Of a DNA stretch of 14,871 bases, positions 6,906 through 13,725 are shown one piece after another. How positions within the stretch are numbered: the stretch's first letter is position 1; each line of letters opens with the position of its first letter. This stretch comes from Paracoccaceae bacterium (GTDB taxonomy: Bacteria; Pseudomonadota; Alphaproteobacteria; Rhodobacterales; Rhodobacteraceae), in assembly GCA_003512825.1 (NCBI GenBank), contig DOOI01000031.1, forward strand, positions 22,922 through 37,792, in the 5' to 3' direction. The notes beneath the pieces are model-generated. The model was given only the letters and a program-made list of their open reading frames with translations. It had not been told where the DNA came from and did not search any database. A program made the position numbers and the translations under genes.

Positions 6906-7670
6906 TCAAGCAGGGTCCGCGAGATATCCCTCAAAGGTCACGCTGCTCGCCCCCATCCGGCGCGCTTCGGCCTCTTCTTCTGGCGAACGGATCGTCCAGC
7001 ACAGCACAGGCACCCCTGTCGTTACCATCTCCTGCACCCTTGGCCGCTCCAGATCACGCCATTCGTGGCTGATGAAACAAGCCCCGACATGATCGAAATC
7101 GGGAATATCGCGCAGCCGCGAGCAAAGCCCTTCCGGCAAACCCCAATCTTCCGGGTCCCACGCCGAGGTGGTCAATCCGCGCGGCACATCTGGGGCATGG
7201 CGTGCCATGTGAAACATCGAATGCGGGTTAAACGACATCACCGCGACATCACCTGTATATCCCGCCAATACTCCTGCAACCGCTTGCTCTAGTGGCCCAA
7301 CACCCGGCCCCATCGCACCATCTTGATCCTTGATCTCGATGAGCAACGGCACTTGGCCCGCCACAAGCTTCAGCACTTTCGCCAGCGTCGGAATCGTGTC
7401 GCGCGCGCCCTTTAACGGGATGCGCGTCAACTCCGCCGCCGAACGGGCATTGATCGGCCCGCCCTCAATGGTCAGCCGATCCAGCGTTTCATCATGAAAC
7501 ACCATGACTTGCCCATCACCGGAAGGCTGCACATCAATCTCTATGCCATAGCCCGCAGCAATCGCTGCCTTAATGGCCGAGATCGAATTTTCCGGTCGTC
7601 CCGCACTGCGGTCATGCAAAGCCCGATGCGCGAAGGCAACGCGCGAGAAACTTTCGGGAAGGGTCGCCAT
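6906..7670 (-). CDS. Glycerophosphodiester phosphodiesterase family protein
   Basis: Hydrolyses glycerophosphodiesters to glycerol-3-phosphate and an alcohol, recycling phospholipid head groups. At 254 residues it is the size of cytosolic UgpQ-type enzymes, and no signal peptide is seen. Catalytic and metal residues are all visible: HR (15-16), EN (27-28), EID (44-46), the second catalytic His in VFHDE (57-61), and EIK (112-114), plus the family ending CWTIRSPEEE. Its ATG (7670-7668) overlaps the TGA stop of the RidA-family gene by one base (TGATG), so the two are coupled. Substrate preference among GPC, GPE and others cannot be told. No ugp transporter is adjacent. Confidence 0.95.
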   Translation of the reverse strand: MATLPESFSRVAFAHRALHDRSAGRPENSISAIKAAIAAGYGIEIDVQPSGDGQVMVFHDETLDRLTIEGGPINARSAAELTRIPLKGARDTIPTLAKVLKLVAGQVPLLIEIKDQDGAMGPGVGPLEQAVAGVLAGYTGDVAVMSFNPHSMFHMARHAPDVPRGLTTSAWDPEDWGLPEGLCSRLRDIPDFDHVGACFISHEWRDLERPRVQEMVTTGVPVLCWTIRSPEEEAEARRMGASSVTFEGYLADPA

Positions 7671-8149
7671 CAGCGATCCGTCAGCACGGGGCCGACCTCG
7701 ATCACCGCTTCGATTTCTACAGCCACGCCCAAAGGCAGCGACACCGCAGAAACCGCCGAACGCGCATGCCGCCCGGCATCGCCAAACACCGCGACCATCA
7801 GGTCTGAGGCGCCATTGATCACCTTGGGCTGGTCCACGAAATCAGCAGTCGAATTGACAAATCCCACCAGCTTGATCACCTGCACCACGCGGTCCAGATC
7901 GCCACCGCATGCCAATTTTGCCTGTGCAATTATCGACAGCGCACAAGCCCGCGCCGCCGCAGCGCCCGCGTCCACGTCCATATCCGCGCCAAGCTTGCCC
8001 TTGATAAGCCCGTCTGACCCATTGGAAATCTGGCCGGAAATCCACACCATATTGCCCGTGCGGGTAAAGGGCACATAATTCGCAGCCGGCGCGGGGGCGG
8101 CGGGCAATGTAATGCCAAGCTCTGCCAGTTTTGCATCAATCCGAGACAT
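7670..8149 (-). CDS. RidA/YjgF/UK114-family protein
   Basis: RidA proteins hydrolyse reactive enamine/imine intermediates. At 159 residues this belongs to the longer subgroup with an extra N-terminal helix (AKLAELGITLP), not the 128-residue E. coli type. Seen are YVPFTRTGNMVWISGQ-like strands, GxxARSAV with Arg130 at the position of the substrate-binding arginine of RidA, and VEIEAVIEV (143-151) with the conserved Glu pair. The frame is open back to 8425, but ATG 8149 begins the recognisable domain and has a fine GGAGAGGAG site 7 bp upstream. It is coupled to the GDPD gene by a one-base overlap and follows ispE after 106 bp. Catalytic activity of this subgroup is inferred. Confidence 0.94.
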   Translation of the reverse strand: MSRIDAKLAELGITLPAAPAPAANYVPFTRTGNMVWISGQISNGSDGLIKGKLGADMDVDAGAAAARACALSIIAQAKLACGGDLDRVVQVIKLVGFVNSTADFVDQPKVINGASDLMVAVFGDAGRHARSAVSAVSLPLGVAVEIEAVIEVGPVLTDR

Positions 8150-8156
8150 GGGAAGG

Positions 8157-8165
8157 CTCCTCTCC
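8157..8165 (-). promoter_or_regulatory. Ribosome binding site fixing the RidA-family start
   Basis: GGAGAGGAG on the minus strand lies 7 nt before ATG 8149. It supports this start over the longer open frame reaching to 8425. Confidence 0.8.
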
Positions 8166-8255
8166 TCAACGGGTTGGCCGGAAACTACCCCGTCGCCTGC
8201 CCGATGGAAAGCCGCTTCTGCCCCGCACCTTGGCCCATGGGCGGCGTCTACGGCC

Positions 8256-9092
8256 TCATGGCAAGAGCTTCGCCGCCTCCACCCACCAGCCCGGCGCCCG
8301 CGCGCGCAACGCCTCCCCATAAGATGCCGCAGCCGCCGCTGTGTGAAAAAGCGCAAAGCACGTCGCCCCCGATCCCGACATCCGGGAAAAAGGGGCTGCG
8401 CGCAAAGCGGCCAAGACCTCGCCAATCACAGGCGCACCCGCAATGGCAGGCGGCTCCAGATCATTTCGCGTGGCTGCCAGCCAGCCAATCACATCATCCA
8501 CCGTTCGAAAGGCCGGAATGGCAGGCAATGGCGCGTTTTCCTTTTGCACCAATGCCTTGAACACCTGAGGCGTGGGGTGATGAATGCCGGGATTGACCAA
8601 GAGCACATGGATCTCGGGTAGCGGGGCCAGCAAGGTCAATCGCTCGCCCACCCCCTCCATGCGCTGTGTCTGTGGGGTCAAGCACACAGGCACATCCGCC
8701 CCTAGGCCCGCCAATGCCGCGATCAACTCCGCGTCCAAATCGCGCCCCATCAGCCGCGCCGCAGCCCTGACCGCCGCCGCGGCATCCGATGAGCCGCCAC
8801 CAATGCCCGCCGCAGCAGGCAAGCGCTTGGTCAAGGTCATCGCCATGTCCTGCGCGCCCATCAGCACCAAAGCCCGCATCACAAGGTTGCTGCCATCAAC
8901 AGGCACCCCCGCCGCGCGCGGCCCCTCGACGGTCAAAGTCAGCCCCTCACCTGCCGCAATATCCAGCGTATCGCCCAGATCAGCAAAGGCCACGAGACTG
9001 TCGAGCAAATGGTATCCATCCGCCCGTTGCCCCGTCACATGCAGCGCTAAATTCACCTTCGCTGGCGCGAACTCAGTTGCCGCCAGTGCCAT
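8256..9092 (-). CDS. ispE: 4-diphosphocytidyl-2-C-methyl-D-erythritol kinase IspE
   Basis: GHMP kinase of the MEP (non-mevalonate) isoprenoid pathway; phosphorylates CDP-ME with ATP. The 278 residues fit the family. The substrate-binding PAKVNLALHV (10-19, Lys12), DGYH (25-28), the ATP loop PAAAGIGGGSSDAAA (92-106), the catalytic Asp133 in GADVP, and the C-terminal RMSGSGATCFALF are all intact. The ATG lies within the end of the upstream TPR gene, overlapping it by 20 bp in another frame, with a GAAGGTGG site just before it. This suggests coupled expression. It is an essential gene in bacteria using only the MEP route. Confidence 0.97.
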   Translation of the reverse strand: MALAATEFAPAKVNLALHVTGQRADGYHLLDSLVAFADLGDTLDIAAGEGLTLTVEGPRAAGVPVDGSNLVMRALVLMGAQDMAMTLTKRLPAAAGIGGGSSDAAAAVRAAARLMGRDLDAELIAALAGLGADVPVCLTPQTQRMEGVGERLTLLAPLPEIHVLLVNPGIHHPTPQVFKALVQKENAPLPAIPAFRTVDDVIGWLAATRNDLEPPAIAGAPVIGEVLAALRAAPFSRMSGSGATCFALFHTAAAAASYGEALRARAPGWWVEAAKLLP

Positions 9093-10797
9093 TCGCCACC
9101 TTCAAAGGCGGCGCGCCTTCTTCTTTGAGCACCTGATCCAGCCCCACTTCCAGCTTACGCCGCATCCGCTCCGGATCGACATCGCCACTGTCATTCGCTT
9201 TATCAACAAAAGACAGCGCGCGTCGCCACTGGAACTCCGCCTCTCGCTTGCGCCCAACGGCCCACAGCACATCGCCCAGATGGTCATTCACCACCGGGTC
9301 CACTGCCATCAACTCCGCCGCACGCTCCATATGGCCCACGGCTTCGTCATACTTGCCCAAACGGTAAAGCGCCCATCCCAGACTGTCCAAGATATAGCCC
9401 GAATCCGGCCGCAACGCGACGGCACGCTGGATCATCTCCAGCGCCTCTTCCAGCTTCTCGTTCTTCTCTACCAGCGAATAGCCCAAGTAATTCAAGATCT
9501 GCGGCTGGTCTGGGTTCAACAACAAAGCCTGCCGGAAATCCGCCTCTGCCTCTGGCCACTTGCCCTGCCGCTCATAGGCGATTGCGCGGGCATAATAGAC
9601 AAACCATTGTTCGGGCTGCGGCGCGCCATAGATCGCCATAGCCTTGCTATAAGACTCAGCCGCATCGTCATAACGCTCAAGCTGGCGCATCACATCGCCC
9701 AAGGTCACATGCACCACCGCCAAATCGCCATGCGACTTGGTCAGCGCCAACAGCACCTCCACCGCCGCATCCACCTTGCCAGTGCGGCGCAGAGCCTCCG
9801 CGCGTCCCAATTCCGCCGCATGAATCGACGGATGATCCGCAGGCACCCGGCGATAGGCCGTCACCGCCAGATCAAACTGCTCCAACCCATCCAATAGCCG
9901 CGCCGAAAGCAACAGCGCCTCCACATGATTGGGGCGCAAATATTCCGCCAGCCGCGCATAGAGCAGCGTGTAATCATCGCCCGCATCGGAACTCAGCGCC
10001 GAAGCCACCGTAAAAAACACCTCTGCGGCCCCATCGGTCGCACTCCGCAGAATGGTAAATGGCGCGGCCTCTCCGCTCGCCAAAAAGTCCCGCATCAGTT
10101 TCAATTCGGGGTCCAGATCCGAGCCAAACGAGTCATCAAAGATCGCCTGAGCCTCTGCGCCTCTGCCCAATTGCCCCAAGACCAGCGACCGCACCATCAC
10201 CGCCCGCCGCGTCAGCATCAAAGGTGCTGTCCGCGGGTTGGCAAAGATCGCCTCTGCCCCCTCGAAATCGCCCGCCGATGCCAAGGCAAGCGCCTTGTGA
10301 TAGAGCGCAAATGCCTCCAGCCCACGCTGCTCGGCCACCGCGTCAAAAGCTTTCAACGCTTCTGACATCTGGCCTTGGCCCACGCGCGCCCAAGCCCCCA
10401 ACAACCCATCAACCAATGGTCCGGCGCCCGCTTTTGCCTCAATCCGGCTTAAAACGCCCGCCCAATCGCCGCGTTGCGCCGCTGTGGCCAACAACACCAT
10501 CTGCGGCACTTGCCCCTCAAAGCCCTTGTCAGAAAACCGCGTCGCTATGGTTTCCGAACGCGCCACATCGCCCAGCCCCAATGTCGAGACCACCGCCGCT
10601 TCCATCAGCCCGGGATTATTCAAATCTCGCGTCAGCGCCTGCACGTAATACTCGGCCGCAGCAGCAAAATTATTGTCATACCCCGCCTGACGTGCCGCCA
10701 AATAGGCGCCAGCGCTTTCCGCTTGCACAGGGCTTGCTGCCCCTTGCGCCAAACTTGCCGCAGCCATGACGACCGCGATGATCCGTGTGAGGGTCAC
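9073..10797 (-). CDS. Exported tetratricopeptide-repeat protein
   Basis: A 574-residue protein from GTG 10797. It starts with a signal peptide: a basic start MTLTR, a hydrophobic core, and a probable signal peptidase I cut after VQA (residue 26). The rest is all-helical with degenerate TPR units. Clear ones lie in about 370-530, with motifs such as LGDVMRQLERYDDAAESY, NYLGYSLVEKNEKLEEALEM and LGWALYRLGKYDEAVGHMER. The tail is charged. The frame is open to a TTG at 10827, but AAGGGAG (10804-10810) sits 6 nt before the GTG, so GTG is preferred. It is likely a periplasmic scaffold. Its place directly upstream of ispE is probably operonic; its function is unknown. Confidence 0.92.
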   Translation of the reverse strand: MTLTRIIAVVMAAASLAQGAASPVQAESAGAYLAARQAGYDNNFAAAAEYYVQALTRDLNNPGLMEAAVVSTLGLGDVARSETIATRFSDKGFEGQVPQMVLLATAAQRGDWAGVLSRIEAKAGAGPLVDGLLGAWARVGQGQMSEALKAFDAVAEQRGLEAFALYHKALALASAGDFEGAEAIFANPRTAPLMLTRRAVMVRSLVLGQLGRGAEAQAIFDDSFGSDLDPELKLMRDFLASGEAAPFTILRSATDGAAEVFFTVASALSSDAGDDYTLLYARLAEYLRPNHVEALLLSARLLDGLEQFDLAVTAYRRVPADHPSIHAAELGRAEALRRTGKVDAAVEVLLALTKSHGDLAVVHVTLGDVMRQLERYDDAAESYSKAMAIYGAPQPEQWFVYYARAIAYERQGKWPEAEADFRQALLLNPDQPQILNYLGYSLVEKNEKLEEALEMIQRAVALRPDSGYILDSLGWALYRLGKYDEAVGHMERAAELMAVDPVVNDHLGDVLWAVGRKREAEFQWRRALSFVDKANDSGDVDPERMRRKLEVGLDQVLKEEGAPPLKVANGTGGN

Positions 10798-10803
10798 GCT
10801 TGT

Positions 10804-10810
10804 CTCCCTT
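10804..10810 (-). promoter_or_regulatory. Ribosome binding site fixing the GTG start of the TPR gene
   Basis: AAGGGAG on the minus strand, 6 nt before GTG 10797. The TTG ten codons earlier has no comparable site. Confidence 0.8.
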
Positions 10811-10811
10811 A

Positions 10812-10830
10812 ACCTTGTTGCAAGCAAGGT
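10812..10830. promoter_or_regulatory. Inverted repeat upstream of the TPR gene
   Basis: ACCTTG (10812-10817) and CAAGGT (10825-10830) are perfect 6-bp arms around 7 bp. It lies just before the ribosome binding site of the TPR gene, so it could be an operator or a 5' leader hairpin. No regulator is known. Confidence 0.35.
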
Positions 10831-10879
10831 AGCGTATCATCGGGGGAACGCAACGCCGCCGGGACGACAATCCTGCGAT

Positions 10880-10911
10880 TGTTCTCAACGGTCGCGGGAA
10901 CTGTTCTCAAC
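10880..10911. repeat. Two direct copies of TGTTCTCAAC in divergent promoter region
   Basis: TGTTCTCAAC occurs at 10880-10889 and 10902-10911, exactly 22 bp apart, about two helical turns. Each contains a GTT-NNN-AAC mirror core. The pair lies between the divergent TPR and SGNH lipoprotein genes (gap 10798-10980), which suggests a tandem binding site for one regulator. The rest of this 183-bp gap shows no convincing sigma70 promoter to my eye. Confidence 0.6.
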
Positions 10912-10969
10912 TCTGGGGCCTGACAATTCCCGCAAAACGGGTCACGATACCATGATTCTGGGCTTTTTC

Positions 10970-10975
10970 GAGGGA
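10970..10975 (+). promoter_or_regulatory. Ribosome binding site for the TTG start of the SGNH lipoprotein
   Basis: GAGGGA lies 5 nt before TTG 10981, supporting this rare start. The signal peptide begins directly with it (MFKRFLALIG). Confidence 0.7.
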
Positions 10976-10980
10976 ACGCA

Positions 10981-11667
10981 TTGTTTAAACGATTTTTGGC
11001 TCTCATTGGCCTCGCCCTACTCGTCAGCGCCTGTGGCGAAACGGTGCCCACCACGGGCACGTCATCCCGCATTCTCTTGATGGGCGACTCGCTGATGGCC
11101 ACCAATCGCGGCAGCGGCCTTGCAGTTGGTAACGCACTAGAGCGCGCGCTTGGCGAAGATGTGATCGACCGTTCCGTCGTAGGCGCGCAATATTCTTGGG
11201 CTTTGCCCGTGTCTGGTGCGGCAGGCATGAGCATTCCCAAACAATATGTGCCGGGGCCTTGGAAAATCGTGGTGATGAATGGCGGCGGCAATGATCTGCT
11301 CTTTGGGTGCGGCTGCACCAAATGCACCGCAACGCTCGAGGCGCTCATTTCCTCCGATGGTCGCTCTGGCGCGATCCCTGCCAATGTCGCTCGCATCCGC
11401 CAGTCTGGCGCGCGAGTCATCCACACCGGATATCTCCGCACCCCCGGCTTCCAATCCCCAATCGAGAACTGCGCGCCCATCGGGGTCGAATTCGAACGCC
11501 GCCTTGCCCGCATGGCCCGTCTCGACCCCGGCGTTGATTTCGTCTCGCTGGCCGATCTCGTGCCCGAAGGCGATACCAGCTATCACCAAGCAGACCGGAT
11601 TCACCCCTCTCCCAAGGGCGGCGCCGCAGTGGCGCAACGCATCGCGCAGGTCCTCAAGAAACGCTAA
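10981..11667 (+). CDS. SGNH/GDSL-hydrolase lipoprotein
   Basis: A 228-residue lipoprotein: basic start, hydrophobic core, and lipobox LVSAC with predicted lipidated Cys18. The mature part is an SGNH esterase/lipase fold. Block I is MGDSLM (34-39, nucleophile Ser37), block III is GGGND (101-105, Asn104), and block V is DRIHPSPKG (205-213), with Asp205 and His208 completing the triad. A Gly expected as part of the oxyanion hole is plausible around 45-50. A Cys cluster CGCTKC (110-115) follows GGGND directly, with Cys164 further on; disulfides or metal binding are possible. It acts in the cell envelope; the substrate is unknown. It starts with TTG, diverges from the TPR gene and converges on the next lipoprotein gene with a 16-bp gap. 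Confidence 0.92.
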   Translation: MFKRFLALIGLALLVSACGETVPTTGTSSRILLMGDSLMATNRGSGLAVGNALERALGEDVIDRSVVGAQYSWALPVSGAAGMSIPKQYVPGPWKIVVMNGGGNDLLFGCGCTKCTATLEALISSDGRSGAIPANVARIRQSGARVIHTGYLRTPGFQSPIENCAPIGVEFERRLARMARLDPGVDFVSLADLVPEGDTSYHQADRIHPSPKGGAAVAQRIAQVLKKR

Positions 11668-11683
11668 CCGCCCGCGCGCCGTA

Positions 11684-12376
11684 TCAATCGCAAAACACCC
11701 AAAACCGACACTGCTGCTTTAGCTGCACATCCGTCACAAAGGCCCCACCGAGCGATGGTGGCGTATCCAGAAAAGCCGTCACCGGGATCACCCGCACGGC
11801 TTCGGTCTCATCCTCTGACAACTCTCCCGTTGTCGCGAGAATGCGGTAGCCCCTCACCCGGAATGTGAAACTATGGCCCGCAACAGCCGCGCGGAGCATC
11901 TCCGCCATACCACCCGTATCTGGGGCCTCGTCCTGTTGTGGCATCTTGGAAAAGTCGAGGCTCACTCGAATACGGTTCTCGTCGATCCGCTCGATTTGCA
12001 GCCCTTCTTCGGGGCGAATATCCCCTTCCCCCAAGGCCACCGTCCCTTTGGCCAACACCTCTTCCAAGGCCATCACCCGCGTCGTGGCACAGTGAAAGCT
12101 TTCTTCGGTCAGTTTCGTTGTGCCATCTTTGCAGAAATCCGACTTGTTGGCGGCGGTCATGTCATAAAGCTGCCGTGCCATGGTCAGCACAAATGCGCCC
12201 TGCATCGTCTCTCCATCCGAGAAATCCATCGACACATCCGCATCAATACACCCCCCCAACGCCAAAGCGGATCCCAGCATCAGCGCAGGCACCCCCCTCC
12301 CACGCCGCAGCGGGCGCATCGGGCGCACCCTGTGAAGGGTCAAGCTCTGTGAAATGGTCTGTGCAAGGCGGCGCAT
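11684..12376 (-). CDS. Lipoprotein of unknown function
   Basis: 230 residues. I do not recognise a domain. A lipobox LGGC with predicted lipidated Cys43 is clear, preceded by hydrophobic VPALMLGSALA. The n-region is unusually long and basic (about 29 residues, RRGRG before the core). The ATG at 12376 is supported by a near-perfect AGGAGGGA site 6 nt upstream; ATG 12319 would give a normal-length signal peptide but lacks such support. The mature part is acidic, with DADVSMDFSDGETMQG just after the Cys, cysteines at about 82 and 95, and a C-terminal QQCRFWVFCD with two further cysteines, so disulfides are likely. A run of seven G (complement of 12251-12257) encodes part of the lipobox. It is probably a membrane-anchored periplasmic protein. 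Confidence 0.85.
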   Translation of the reverse strand: MRRLAQTISQSLTLHRVRPMRPLRRGRGVPALMLGSALALGGCIDADVSMDFSDGETMQGAFVLTMARQLYDMTAANKSDFCKDGTTKLTEESFHCATTRVMALEEVLAKGTVALGEGDIRPEEGLQIERIDENRIRVSLDFSKMPQQDEAPDTGGMAEMLRAAVAGHSFTFRVRGYRILATTGELSEDETEAVRVIPVTAFLDTPPSLGGAFVTDVQLKQQCRFWVFCD

Positions 12377-12444
12377 TCTTGATCCCTCCTGAGAATTTCA
12401 GCCAGAATTGCCTGTGCCTGCGGCGGTTGCAACACTGCGCCAAA

Positions 12445-12454
12445 CGTCATGACG
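12445..12454. promoter_or_regulatory. Perfect 10-bp palindrome CGTCATGACG upstream of the lipoprotein gene
   Basis: CGTCATGACG is fully self-complementary. A related ACGTCA recurs 19 bp on (AAACGTCA 12442-12449, AGACGTCA 12461-12468), and CATACG occurs twice (12471-12476, 12482-12487). The gap 12377-12525 lies upstream of the lipoprotein gene; this cluster could be its operator region. No clear -10 is seen. Confidence 0.35.
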
Positions 12455-12495
12455 CAAACCAGACGTCAAACATACGCAAATCATACGTTGGATTT

Positions 12496-12521
12496 TGCCC
12501 CAAATCCGGCCTTTAGGGGCA
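12496..12521. terminator. Hairpin after the DNA glycosylase gene, possible weak terminator
   Basis: TGCCCC (12496-12501) pairs with GGGGCA (12516-12521), extended by AAA/TTT past a one-base bulge, with a 7-nt loop. It starts 5 bp after the stop codon of the minus-strand glycosylase gene. There is no U-run after the stem on the minus transcript, so intrinsic termination is uncertain. Confidence 0.35.
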
Positions 12522-12525
12522 TGGA

Positions 12526-13725
12526 TTACGCCTGCCGCTGCATCGGCGCACGCAGCCATCCGGCAGCAAAAACAACCTCAGACACCCCCGCCAAAGCGGC
12601 CACCCGGTTCAATTCCGCCTCCAGCTTTGCCAGCCTTTGCTTGCCGAATGCCACCCCCACTTCAGGCCAAACCGCCGCCACCGCCAGCCGATCCCGCGCC
12701 CTGTCCGCCTTCATATCAACCCGCCCAACCAGACGGTCTCCCTCCATCAGCGGGAAGACGTAATAGCCGTAAACCCTTTGTTTTTCCGGGACAAAAATCT
12801 CAATCCGGTAATGAAACCCAAAGAGCCGCTCCGCACGTTTGCGATCTCTCAACGCGGGATCAAAGGGCGAAAGCACCCGCAAGCGCGACGACATCTCAGG
12901 ATGCTCGGCAAGCGTCTCGGGCCGCGCAAACGCCCTTTTCCATTGCCCATCTGCCCCCTCGACATCAACCTCCAAAAGCCGCCCCGCCGCGCATTCCTGC
13001 GCGCACCAAATCGCAGCCTCCTTTGGCCGCACAAGCGCAAAAAACGCCGCAATCTCACCCGACGTCGCAACCCCCAACCGCACCAAAGCCGCATCGCAAG
13101 CCCATGCCAAAACCGCAGATTCCGAGACTTCCGAACGCAGTATCTGACTAGGAATAACGCGCTCAGGCAGGTCATAAACCTTGCGAAACCCCTCCCGCCG
13201 CGCAACCGCTAACCGCCCGTTCCGCCACAGAAATTCCAGCGCTGTCTTGGACGGATGCCAATCCCACCAGCCCGTCCCCTTCTTCGCGCTGCCGTCTTCT
13301 TTCAGGTCTTGCGACATCACCGCACCATGCCGCGCCACGCGCTCCAGCACCGTGTCCAACCGCTCCTCGAACCCCTCACGCTGCCAGCGCTTCCAGCGCT
13401 CCGCCATCCCGTCCTCATCGCGCCTGAATTTCAGCCGCCAATAGGGATAACTCGCCATCGGCAAGACGCTGGCGTCATGGGTCCAATGCTCAAACACAGC
13501 TCCCCGCGCGTGAATTTTGTCTAAATCATTGGGGCGATACTTGGGGTTGCGCGCCCACAAGATCATATGATGGGCGCGCTCCACGACGGAAACGCTGTCG
13601 ATCTGGACAAAGCCCAGCCCCTCAATCACCGCCTCTGCATCCGCCCCGATCGATGCCCTGCCCAATCCATGCCGCGCCAGAAAAATCGCCCGCGCCTGAG
13701 CATTCCCGAGCCGCGGCACGCTCAT
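12526..13725 (-). CDS. YcaQ/AlkX-type winged-helix DNA glycosylase (HTH_42 family)
   Basis: A 399-residue member of the HTH_42 (formerly DUF1006) family, whose studied members AlkZ and YcaQ/AlkX unhook DNA interstrand crosslinks and remove bulky alkylated purines. VQIDSVSVVERAHH (40-53) holds the catalytic Gln-x-Asp motif (Gln41, Asp43), the form I associate with the YcaQ/AlkX branch rather than the Gln-x-Gln of AlkZ. EHWTHDAS (79-86), the winged-helix region, LSPFDPALRDR (about 288-298) and GYYVFPLMEGDRLVGRVDMKADR-like strands (shown over about 323-345) follow the family pattern. Its ATG overlaps the stop of the LacI-type regulator by ATGA, so the two are translated from one message. Confidence 0.92.
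   Translation of the reverse strand: MSVPRLGNAQARAIFLARHGLGRASIGADAEAVIEGLGFVQIDSVSVVERAHHMILWARNPKYRPNDLDKIHARGAVFEHWTHDASVLPMASYPYWRLKFRRDEDGMAERWKRWQREGFEERLDTVLERVARHGAVMSQDLKEDGSAKKGTGWWDWHPSKTALEFLWRNGRLAVARREGFRKVYDLPERVIPSQILRSEVSESAVLAWACDAALVRLGVATSGEIAAFFALVRPKEAAIWCAQECAAGRLLEVDVEGADGQWKRAFARPETLAEHPEMSSRLRVLSPFDPALRDRKRAERLFGFHYRIEIFVPEKQRVYGYYVFPLMEGDRLVGRVDMKADRARDRLAVAAVWPEVGVAFGKQRLAKLEAELNRVAALAGVSEVVFAAGWLRAPMQRQA

Noticed and set aside
5706..7292. A 528-codon open frame on the plus strand opposite the FemAB-like and GDPD genes
   Set aside because: Its translation is rich in Arg/Pro/His with no domain or ribosome binding site, while the opposite strand encodes two proteins with intact family motifs. 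It is a high-GC antisense artefact.
8150..8425. An N-terminal extension of the RidA-family protein (open frame to 8425)
   Set aside because: The extension runs into the ispE coding region, is Arg/Gly/Cys-rich, and a strong ribosome binding site marks the ATG at 8149.
8584..9897. A 437-codon plus-strand frame opposite ispE and the TPR gene
   Set aside because: It has low-complexity Arg/Ser/Ala/His composition and lies antisense to confident genes; no recognisable features.
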